The notes below the pieces were generated by a model that saw only the letters and a list, made by a program, of their open reading frames with translations, was not told the origin of the DNA and made no database searches. 64,000 nucleotides of DNA from Eopsaltria australis (taxonomy: Eukaryota > Chordata > Aves > Passeriformes > Petroicidae), in the NCBI GenBank assembly GCA_034509425.1, contig JAVTVJ010000076.1, positions 6,572,001 to 6,636,000 of the forward strand, given 5' to 3'. Shown in pieces: positions 13,001 through 25,000 of this stretch. How positions within the stretch are numbered: the first letter of the stretch is position 1; every line of letters begins with the position of its first letter. The position numbers were made by a program, and so were the translations under genes.

Positions 13001-16000
13001 TTCAGGGTTAGCAGCTTAAATGCTATTCTTACTCACATTTTCAGACACTGCAAAGTACAAGTAACAGTAAGTCCTTGCAGAGTGTTAATACTATGAAGGC
13101 TTTGTCAAATTAACACTCCTGGCTTTCTTGATCTGAAATTGATGCTACCAAACACATCCTTCCCAAGAAGCATAACAACTCAGTTCACTAAGTGATAGAT
13201 TGGCTGTGACACAAGCTCTGGATTGTGGTTTCATGGTAATCATTAAATAACTAAGGTGCATGTTGCTCCTCCAGAATGAATTTCCATTATCTCTTTCTAC
13301 CTCTAGGCACACACTGCTGTGATTCTGGCATTAGTGCCTGCCATGTGGTGAGTCACATCAGGGATCACCTCCACCTGCTAATGAATGGCTTTTTCTGGGG
13401 TACCTCTTAGGCATATGAACTCCTTATCTGTTTGACAGTGCAGCCACAGAGTGTTTGGTCCAGCTTAGCTGAAGTCATGGGGATGCGTGACCAGGACAGT
13501 CAACTTTTTTGGCAGTGTTCAGCAGTTACCTCTGCTTGAAGTGAATATGAAAGTACAAGCTTAGACATCATCATAGACAATAAAGTTGTTTACATTTTAC
13601 TGATCTAAAAGCTAACTTATTTCCAAAAAATAGTTGCAGTTATGATTCACTGCATCCGTTATTTTTGTATCTCTTTGTTTATAACATCTCTAGTATGACC
13701 CTGATGAGATGTTCTATCATCAAGAGTATGTTGTCAGCACCCAGTGTAGATGTTCCTGAGATGACAGTAAGAAGCTGTCCCTGGTAGATTATAATCAAGG
13801 TTCATAAATCTCAACCCTATTCTCAGAGGAAGTACTTAGTTTCTTCACAAGGTGTCAGCCATGGTCCAAATGTGGGGTGATACTCCAAGACACGACATTA
13901 CTGCATAAAGCCATCTCATTCTGTGCTTCTGAATGCAACCGTAAGATGTGTCAGACTGTGCTGGTACAACAACGCAGTCAGAAATTCTTTCATTCTCATC
14001 ACTTCTGAGTATTTCAATTTGTACAGCACAATTAATACAAATGGAAGAGGAAAGCATTCATTACTCAATAACCTCAGAGTGATTTACAATCATCTGGAAG
14101 AGAAAAGATCAGGAGCTGCACGGCCAGTTCAGCTGAATAGCTTTGATAAAGAACTTCTCTAGGAGGATCTTGCATGTCTATAGATTTTAAAATCAGGTGT
14201 CTAGATCTTCTGCAAATCCACCTCTTAATTCTTAAACAGTATGTCTTACAAAACACCTGTGTTACTTTCAACTTGCTTCATAGCAGTTTTTTTTAGTATT
14301 TTAAGAAAAAAAAATTAAGAACAAGGTATTAAGGAAAAATAAATATAGGGATTAAATTATGTTTTACTGTTTCTGGCAACCTCCCACATACTATAACCAA
14401 AGAATATAAAATTTCCAGTCTGACAATATTAATTTGCAGAGCTGGAAAAGGGATAAAGACTGAAGTGATGATTATCTAAATTAAACAGCATAGTGAAGGA
14501 AAATCCAAGCCAAAAAGCCCTTTCCCCAGCAGAAAAGACCAGTCTCACATAATTTTTCCTTGATACTGAAAATACTTCTTGGTGAATATTTTTTTACAAT
14601 TTTCTAACAACAAATGTACTTTTCTAACAAGAAATGCACTTCAGAAAATCATTATTATCAGAAAGTGTCAAAACTGAGCATTTAGAGTATTTGCAAACTA
14701 TTTGCAAAAACCACCTAAAAAAAACCAAAAACAAATCACACTCAGTTCCATTTAGTAAACATTAACTTGTGACTTATTCAGATGAATTGAAGTAAATCTT
14801 CTGACAGCATAATTATTACTTATTTTTTTTCTCTTAGATTAAATACTATTTGAACTGCTTTTGCTTGGCCATGTACACAGAATAACTGGGGTTCCCACAA
14901 AACCCCACCCAAAGTTACTGAACTTTGATGTGGTCAGAAGACTTGGCTGTTAATTTTCAACCAGAACAAGCAATGAATGAAATCTTGGCCTCAATGGAGT
15001 CACATTCCCATAGGTACATAAAAGTTCAAAATGTTATTCTTATAATATAAGAGCATTCTACTTACTCATTTAGAATCAGATCTGGTGCAAAATACAACAT
15101 CTGACCACTGACATGTTTGTATGACCTCCACCCCATCGCAAAAACCATTAGACTCATCCAGGAATACTGGATGAGGGTTATCTGATCATCGATATGCAAA
15201 TTCCGAAAACCTGGAAATTAAATTAAAGATCAAATATTTAATATTTCTCATTTAGACAGCAGATAAGTAGGTGTTTTGAGATTACAAATTTGGGCTATCA
15301 AACTGAGAATACCTAGAAAAATAAACAGTTCTGGGGATATAACTCTCAGATGTTTGGGTAATAACTGCCTATCTCACTTTGATAGTTAACATCCTGTCTT
15401 TTTGTTCTCATCCAGTATTTTGAAATGTTCAAATTAAAACTTATTTTTAGGAAAAATTACTGTTTCAGAGAATAGGAATGCATCTGATTTTCCTTTGGTA
15501 AAAATATTACCGTTTGTAACACGGTCACTGTAACCAACTCTTATTTAATATTGATAGCTTGAACATCAGTGTTCCTAACATGAGATGCAGCTAACATACA
15601 AAGCCATCCATCTATGAATATTTTTCTTGCATTCAACTAAAGAGAATCATACTCATTTCTGTGCCTGTGTTGGATAATTTTGCTATTTGATAAATTTAAA
15701 GATTGCCATGAATTATCTGAGTGAAACTAACCATTTCCTGCCACTGAAAGCAGTGCTCCCATTCTTCATCACGTGGTCCTGTTACCTCCTTCAAACCAGC
15801 TTTGGCACTCACGCTACTCCTCAGTGAACTGGTTCAGTTCATGAAGACATCAGAAAACCACAGAGGGTTAAAAAAAGGTTTCTTTTCTTCTCATTTAGTG
15901 AGATAAACCAATTCACTCAAGAGGTCTGGTAAGTGCCAACTGCAATGGGAAGAGCAGTGACAGACTACTGGTATTCTTGCAGCAGTGATGTCAAATTGAG

Positions 16001-19000
16001 CTCACATGAAACTGTATTTTCCAAGCATACATTGAGCTTTCTGCTCAATATATTGATTTCTATATATCCCAGGATGACCATGATGATCTCTGTCACCATA
16101 CAGCACACATACATAGACAAAACATGGATTTTTTTTTTTTTTAATCCAGTCATGGATCTTCATAAATTCATTACCAGTCTGTGAGCTGCTTAGTCCTAAT
16201 TGGTATTATTTATTAAAATTTTTCTTTGTTGCTTTCAAGAATTCATTCTAATAATAATAAGGATAAATCAGAAGCAGAAATACAACCTTTTTTTATATCA
16301 TCAAATGAATAAACAATAGAGTTAGAGGGGCTGAAGTAGAAAGGCTACTATAACAATCACATATAGGAACTCTCCGAGCTTCTGTGGTTTCCTGTAGTGA
16401 ATCTAAATATTTAGATGGATTCCTTCAAAAGTGTCATCCTATTAAAATATATTTGATTAGTAACATTAGCCGATAAGTGGAAGCTTAATAATTTTGGAAT
16501 TTGTCAAGAATTAATTAACAGGCAGTCAATAATATTCTCTTTAGACTGCTCCTCCTATGAAATATTTGCTTTACTACAATTCACTACATTTAAGAAATTA
16601 TATTACCTGGTAGCAATTTAGACCACTTGACTACACAAAGAAGTTGTCTCTCACAAAGATGATTCAGACTGGTCAGCAAGGAACTTGGTGTTTCAGGTTT
16701 TGTATTGTCATAACCAGCATAGACAACTTCTGGCTCAATGCCTCGTAAAACACTTATCATTGGGGGAACAAACTGTATTTCTTGATTTGGAGAAAAGGAC
16801 AGCCTTTGGGTTAGAGACTGGCTTTCATCTTGAAGGGCTGCTGGCTGCTGGAGTGCAACATCTAATGTTCTCACAACCTTTATTTTGTTAAACTTTTTCA
16901 ATTTTCGACCTGAAAAAGAAAATTGTTGATCTGTTAAAAAGAATTAAGCAGTAATATTAGTATTTTCCACTAGTGTAGGATTACACTTTTAATCTATACA
17001 AGGAAAGTAGAACTGTATTCAGAAAAAGTTTTCTCTTTTTTGACTATTTATGTAATTGAGAAATAATAATGGAAAAGTCTTAAGAGCTTCTCCCTCTGTA
17101 TTCTACTCCCTTCACTAAGGTATGAACAGCACCCACCCACTAAAATTATTGCCATGAATTCTAGGTTACAGTAACCTCATAAAGTGTTTTCTGGTTCAAT
17201 TCCCACTGTTCTGTCATATGCCAACAGCTGAGCCAGCTGGCTCTACAATTCAGTTTCTATTTAATGTCAATTAAGGATACTGTTTCTTTTACTCCCTAAT
17301 ACTCAAAACAAAAAAATGTTAGTAATTAATTACAACACACAGAAACTCCTTTCCTTCAGTTCTCTAAAAGCATTTCCGTCTCATGGCTGAATCCCAAAAT
17401 AAAAACAGATACATGTGGTATGGCTATGGAAATATACAGGTTTAGGTAGCAATTCTTCGAATTTCTTTCATGGAAACAGTCTGGCAGTGCACCCTTAGAC
17501 ACAGAAAATCAAACCTTCAGAGGTTCAAAGATAATAACCCTCAGTGGCATATTACTGTATCACAAGTTTCAACAAAAAGGCAAATCGTGCAGAGGTGTCT
17601 ACATGGAACACATTTGCTTTAAATAGATCCTCAGAGGTGATGAAAACCCTACTAGACCATTAGTTCTCCCAAACAAGTTTAAGGATTAAGAGGGTTAAAA
17701 AATGCAACAAAAATACTGATACTTATGGTCTGATTTACATGACAGTGGGACAGAAATAGATAAGGGGGTAATGGCAAAAACAGTAACACTCACCATGCAG
17801 TGACATTCAGGGGTCATATACCCAACTAACTTAACTGCAGGTTTAATCAGTTCAGTATCAAGTGCCCCAATAATCATACGTAAGAATAAAGGTAGTTCTG
17901 ATTAGAGATTTCTTAGTAGAGAACCAAACACAGTTACATCTTATGTTACAGCTGAGCCAAGAAAAAAAAAGAAACAAAACAAAAAACCACAAAAGAATAG
18001 ACAACTTATTATGCCAAAAGACCTAGAGCCAATTTCTATCATAACAAACCTATACCTAGTCATAGACACGGTGGGAATTTCCCACTAAGTATTGTGCAGG
18101 CATGAAGGAAAACAGAAGGAACAATGCATTTGATAGTTCATAAATAATGATTTCAGGTATTTTCAGAAATAATGGCTTCAGATACTTTTACAGTTCAGAG
18201 AACAAGTAAAGAAAGAAACCAAACAGAATGCTTATCACATGGAAATGTTAGTAGTTAATAAGTACCCATGTTTCCAAGTGACTAAATGTATCAGAATTAA
18301 TGTCACACAGGTTTGCAGAATTGCTTATGTGTTTATTGCTAATTATGTTGCTTAACAGCCACAGAACAACTCCACTTGTTACCTATCTACTGGAGAGGTG
18401 ACTATTAATAACTCACAGCAAACTTTCCCATCTACAACAAGACCAAATTAATAAAAACTCTTAAGGACATAAGAAAAGCAGCAGAGATTTGACAATAGCT
18501 GAGTTTTTCGTTTGCTGTTTACAAAATACCCAGGTAAGTTTGTGCTGTAAGATAAGTATCTCCACTTAATCCCCGAATGAGTAAATAATACTAATCCACT
18601 CTGGCAACTACTTTTCTTAATATTATAACTTGTCTATGCATATTTAGACAGCACACACTTTTTTTGTAACATTTTCATTATTTCAAGATAGCAAACCACT
18701 CAAGCAGTTTCTTAGTACTCACTGTTGCCCAACTCCTGATTACTACAAATAGCATGTTTAGAGTTTGTGTTCCACATGTAACCAGAAAACATAAAAAAAT
18801 TAAATCAATTTAATCTCACTATCAAATATATTATGATTTTCTCCTTACTACCTAATTCTGTATTTTAATACTTTTTAACTAGGTATACAGAATCATACTG
18901 ACAATCACACATTACTGATGGTAGACATTTTATATTAAAAGGGCTAGGTTTCTAGTAGAAGTCTAACATCTCACTACCCTTCTCCTTACCCTGTAATGAG

Positions 19001-22000
19001 GTGAAAAGCATCAAAGATGTATTATTCTTGACAGAACACTATGGCCCTTACTTTAAGGTCACTACGCTCTTGCGTTTTGTGTAGAAAAACAAGCTGTGCA
19101 CACCTTAGGGGGGTGTACACAACATAAAGAGACAAAGCAGCAAAGCAGAGGTAACACATCTTGGTTTTAATAAACCCTTTGATCCTACCTCAGACAATAT
19201 TAACTGAAAAATAAATTCACCTTTTTCTGCATGTAATCACTGCACTGCAGACTGAAAGCTGACTGAAATAATGGAGAACACAATAATTCAGGAATACAGC
19301 TGAACAAGGAATCTGTCATAATCAGCCTTGGAAAATTACGGATTCGGTTATAATAAATAAAACAGTTGAGTAGTTGTTTATTCCAGGACCTGATCCAGCT
19401 ACCTGCTATCCCATCAGGTTTAAGATTAGAAAGGCGATAGATTAATGTCTCAAGTTATGAGGTTATAAAACCCAAAGACAATTAACACTTTCACAGAGAA
19501 TGATAAATATGGTACTATGAAATGCATGTTTTTATTGATGTTTTCTTTCTAAAGACTAAAAGAGAAAAAATAGGGAAATAAATAGGGAAATAAATTACTG
19601 AAGCTATTGGTTGCTATTCTATAATTTACTTACAACTGACTTATAATTTCTTTTAAAATACTTCAGGGGTTTGGAATTGCTTTGCATTTTGGGTTGAAAA
19701 ATAGAACCATTGTCCATGTATTAAAATATTACACTCTTATCTATATGGTTGCCACTTAGAGACATTCAGTGTAAGATAGGTGTACTTCTTTAAGAAGTAA
19801 GTTTCATTTAATTAATATGGTAATTTTTGGAAGCTCATCATTAATATCCTGTAAAATCTCAGTGTTTCTCATGTTAATTAAGCTATATAGCAGGTCTGCA
19901 TTTAACTCAAGGCCAGTATTAAGAAATTAAGATTCAGAGGTAAAAGAACAAAAATACACCTAGGTTCTAAATGGCAGAAATCACAAAATGCACAAAAAAT
20001 CTTGACCTATACAGACCATAAACACAAAAAGAGATTTAAAGTATTGCCAATTCCAATTCATTTAAAATACTCAAGGATGTCTCTAACCATGTCATTTGTT
20101 CCCAGAATTGGAAACTTGCATATAGGCTTTTATCACAGAACCACAGAATATCAGGATGGGAAGGACCTCAAGGACTAGCCAGTTCAACCTTCCTTGGCAA
20201 AAGCACAGGTAGACAAGATGACCCAGCACCTTGTCCAGCTGAATCTTAAAAATGTTCAAAAGTGGGGAGTCCCCCACTTCTCTTGGGCGATAATGCCAAT
20301 GGTTAATTTTTCTCATTTTGAAATATTTTCCTCTTGTAATAATCAGAATCTCACAGGAGCAACTTGTACTCATCATCCCTTGTCTTATCCATATTTCCAA
20401 AGGGAGTGTCCATCTTCTTTGCAGTCACATGGTGATAAGGTGTCCCCTAGGCCTTCTTTTCTCAAGGCTGAACAAACTCAGTACACAGAATCAGAGAATC
20501 ACAGAATTGTTTAAGTTGGAAAAGACCTCCAGACCTCGAGTTCAAACTTTGGTGCATCACGACCTTGGCAACTAGAGCACTAAGTCCAGCCTTTCCTTAA
20601 ACACCTCCAGGGATGGTGACTCCACCACCTCTCTGGGCAGCCCTCTCCAAAGTTTAACAATCCTATCTGTGAAGAATTTCCTCCTGATGTCCAAGCTGAA
20701 ATTTCCTTGGCACAGCTTGAGGCTATGTCTTCTCATTCTGCCACAAGTTCCCTAGGAGAAGATGCCAACCCCCATCTTGCTAGACCTTCCTTTCAGGGAG
20801 CTGTAGAGGGTAAGAAGGTCCCTCCTGAATCTCCTTTTCTCCAGACTAAACAACCCTGGCTCCCTCAGCTGTTCCTCATTGAATCTCTGCTCAAGACCCT
20901 TCCACAGTTCTGTTGCCCTTCTCTGGACACGCTCCAGCCCCTCAATATCATTCTTGCAGTGAGGGGCCCAGAACCGGACAGAGCACTCAAGGTGTGGCTT
21001 CACCAACCCCAGGTACAGAGGGACAATCAATCACTGCCCTAATCCTGATTGCAACACTATTCTTGATACTGGCCAGGATGTCATTGGCCTTCTTGGTCAC
21101 CTGGGCACACTGCTGGCTCATGTTCAGCCTTTCCTCATATGGCAGGCTTCCCAGACCTTTGATCATTTCGGAAAATTATCCAAGCCTTGCAGCATACCAT
21201 ATATGAATCATAATGTGTTGATCAGCACATCAAGTCATGGGTAGGAAATATTGCTCATGTGACACCACAAAGGAATAAGGAATGGCAGACAAGCAGAGGA
21301 AGAACGGTAACAACATAACCATAGAAAGAACATTATGGTTAACAGTCTATCTTGAGATTTTATTTGCAGTTTGGATTTTAAATCCTCATTTACAGATAGT
21401 ATAATTTCACTCCAGTTTTCCTCATTTTTGGTCTACATTTTTCTTTTCTTCTTCTTTCAGTACTAAGTATTCTATTTCAGCCTGCATAAAACACTTAGCT
21501 TCCTAATCCCTCCAGAACTGTTGACATCACTAAGATCACCTAAGGCACTTAACCTGAGGCAGTTGACAAAAAAAACAGAGATGCTGCAGTCACAGATCCA
21601 CTCAGTATTTCCATTTTTCCACCCAGAGCATAACGTATATATTAAAAAAAAAATAGGAAAACTAGCATCCATAAATGCATACAAAATCTAGAATGAAGTC
21701 AAGCCTGCTGGTGACTTTTTCTGTGCAGCATTACTATGCAGAACAATGCTGAAGCAAAAGGATGACACAATGACCGTGAGTCATCTTACACTCTTCTACT
21801 TGTTGAAACTGCTGCCTGTGATGTTGAAACATGTGGGGTTTAGTTATTGGTGTTATCCAGGGTATCATAAATGAAAATTCAGGTTAGATCATCATCATTA
21901 AACTCTCAGCTGTGCAAAATTCACAGCCAGGAATGAATTTTTATCTGTAATAATTTGCACCCACTGGAATCACAGAATGATTTGGATTAGAAAGGATATA

Positions 22001-25000
22001 AAGACCATCTAGTCTAAGCCCCTGCCTCAGGCAGATGTTTATTTTTGAGGTGATATTGTTTAAACCTTGCATGTTCTCCCAAATTTTAAAAGGCAGGCAC
22101 TACCTCTGCCAACTCCTCTTTTCCTGAGTCTTCATTCTTACTATTTTCCACAGCCTACTCTGGACCTCTGCCTCCTTGGCTTTCTTCTCTTCCAAAGTTG
22201 GGCAAACAATGCTTTAGGTCCTGCCTTCGTAGTAATACTGTTTCTGTACTGCACTGCTACTCCAGCTTTAAAACACCACTTCAATCTGAGAAGGATCCAA
22301 AGAACATGTTCTTCTCCAGTTGTCCCTCTCTCCTCAGCCCAGTGGCACCATCGTGTTTGTCAGCTCCATTTTTTTTTTTAATGAGAGGTAGCATGTATAG
22401 AATGACATAATGGCCATGTGTGCAGAATACTCCACCTCCACGGAGCTTACATTCAGCTCACAGCAGCTGGAAACACAGAGCTGTGCAATCAGTCTATCAG
22501 TCTGAAAACTATATACATGGTTTAAATTATCAATGAATACTGATCAGCAAGATAAGGAAATGATGTACAGCATATAGTGCCAGATCTTCCTTCAGGGATA
22601 AAAAACAATACTTAAGTGTGGGGGAGGTAATGTAAGGGAGAGCAGGGGAGAGAGACAGACAGACACACAGAGGGCTTTGATGTGCTAAAATAGATTATAT
22701 TGGAAATAAAGCAGGTTTTTGTCTTTCCCTCCTTTTTTTTAACTCCCTTTAGGAACAACCCTATTCTTTCTATCATTTTTATATGGCCATTTTCTTATAG
22801 TCTTAGCCATGTATTTTCAAGCTTTGTGCTGATCCAAAATATGTAAAAAAAAAACAGCAAAAATAAGCATCATTCCTGCCTATTAGCACAACAAAACTTG
22901 CAATGTGACTACCTGACCATACACCATTTTCTCCCTGTAGGTTTTCAAAGGCACAGTGCTCAATTTCATTTAATGTTACATAAAAAAACCTAAAATCTGT
23001 TACAGAAAGGACTTATAGAAAGATGGGATTTCCTAGCATCTAGTATATAAAGCCTGTAGTATTGGTGCAACCACTCCCTGGCCCTCTCTGGTGGAACAGA
23101 AGGATACAGTTTTGTTGACATGTACTCGAAGCAAAGATGAAGGGTATAACAGAAATTAGAAGGGGACAGTACTGATTCCTGATTCTAGTTTCAATTTCAA
23201 TCTGCTTCTTTATTTTTTACCTAAATCAAATTATCTGATCAAAAATTATTAATAAATACACAACAAAGACATAACTCCTTTATCTTCAAGAAAATGAGTT
23301 TAAGGGTACAAAGAGATTCCTACAGAAAGGTATTTTTGTTTCAGGGTTTCCAGACTAATGAAAGAAAAATTCTAAGAAATTATAAAACATTAGGTAATTC
23401 TTCCTAAAATAACATTCTAATGTGGTTCTTTCCTTTACGGTATCAAAGTAATGTTGTTTAAGTTCAACAGACTGAAGGTAATGTACTTGAAGGTAGTGTA
23501 CTTGACTGCCTATTTTTATAGATCTACTCAAAAAACGACTCACCTCCCAGGACCATACCAGCTTGACAGCACTTCCTCAAGCGACATGCTGGGCAGTTCT
23601 TCCTACGGATTTTATCGACTATGCAGTCATTTCTTCCAGCACATAAATAGTTGTGCTGCCCTGCAGGCAAGAGAAAAACAGGATGAATACTATGTTTTCT
23701 AAAATGACAAAATTATTTCTGAGTATAAACATTTCAAAAATAACTGAAGATTCAAAAAAGCGTACTTGAACCATTAAAGAACTCCTTCATTTTATGCTAA
23801 CTTTTGACTAATCATGTTACTATTTGAATATAATGTTTTATTTGGCCTGTTTAAGGGTAAAACTCCCCATCTATGAAAGTCCAAAATAATTAGCAGGCAG
23901 TATAAACTACTTAAATTATTGTAATAACAATATTTCTTAAGTAAACCAAGCACAAGGACAGACCAATTGTTTCTTTAAAACTTCTTTTTCTTTGAAGTTA
24001 CTGATCCTGTTTTCAAAGAATTTAAGTAAATTTTTCTTGGATTGATGCGGAGTTTCTGACAGAAAACAGAATGAACAAGTTGGGGCAGTGCAAAAAGAAG
24101 CCCTTTAAGCAGAGTAAATGACCTCTGATGAAGAAGCAGTTCTGTACTAAGACTGCTGAAATACCAGCTGACCAACTGCAGCCAACACAACCAAAAAGGA
24201 CACATAGAAAGAGGCTGTAACTTTGTGGTTTTGGTTAGCTTAGTTCATTGTTTAATTCTGAACAACACTGTTAGAAAGAGCCTGTCATTACTGTATTGAA
24301 ATAAGAGTCCTTTCAATGAAATTATCTTTCAGCAAAGCAAAAGATTAAATGGACTATTGTGGATATGGACCTCCAAATATAACAAAACTCAGTACCAAAC
24401 CTTTTAAATTTTCACTGACTTCTAGATTTAGAAAAGAGTTAGTGCTGAATCATGTAAAACAGTGCATTTGTTTCTGTGCTAACATTTTTAAAGATAAATA
24501 ATTTACTTCTTAACCATAACTTTAAAAACAACCTGTTAGGTTTTAGTGAAAGAACCGCAATTGTAGGAAATTCATTTTCATAACAATTTCTTTTTTTTTT
24601 AACTACAGGTAAAACCAGTTGCTTCACACATTGCCTGGCTACAAAAAAGTCCTTTGTAATGTTCTAATCAGAAGAAATTCTCATTTACTTTCTCCCATTA
24701 ATTCTAACCCTGTACTTCTTACAGGAAACATTACCAAAAGTAGACAAATGAATAAAAATCTGCCTTGCTATTGGCAGCAGACTAGTAAACAAAACACTTG
24801 TTCTGAACAATTCTTCCTTGGGATTACTTGCAGTTTTTCCTCATCTTTCTTTGCCTTTGTAAAATACAAAAAGCATTCAGTTTTTTGATAAGCAGTAATT
24901 TTAAAACTCCATTAGTTTAATTAAACTTCATGAGTATTATCTCAGTTCTTTGGCATTCTAGTGCTTTAATGCACAGCTAATTTACAAAGGGATGCTTAAG

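Larger units (their letters stand above)
16910..23543 (-). other. PGR intron 3
   Basis: 6634 bp. It is the only PGR intron in which I recognise CR1 sequence: the nested pair at 20133-21168 and a short 3' tail at 21968-22045, all in the same orientation as PGR. A two-copy 15-bp tandem repeat (23473-23502) lies about 40 bases inside its 5' splice site. The rest is AT-rich unique sequence. Confidence 0.9.

Noticed and set aside
20194..21206. Several plus-strand frames over the nested CR1 pair
   Set aside because: Antisense shadows of CR1.
22303..22316. AGAACATGTTCT as a possible progesterone/glucocorticoid response element in intron 3
   Set aside because: The half-sites abut without the 3-bp spacer that NR3C dimers need.
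22067..22410. Two overlapping plus-strand frames (104 and 70 codons) in intron 3
   Set aside because: Pyrimidine-rich sequence next to a CR1 tail, with no start or splice context and no recognisable domain.
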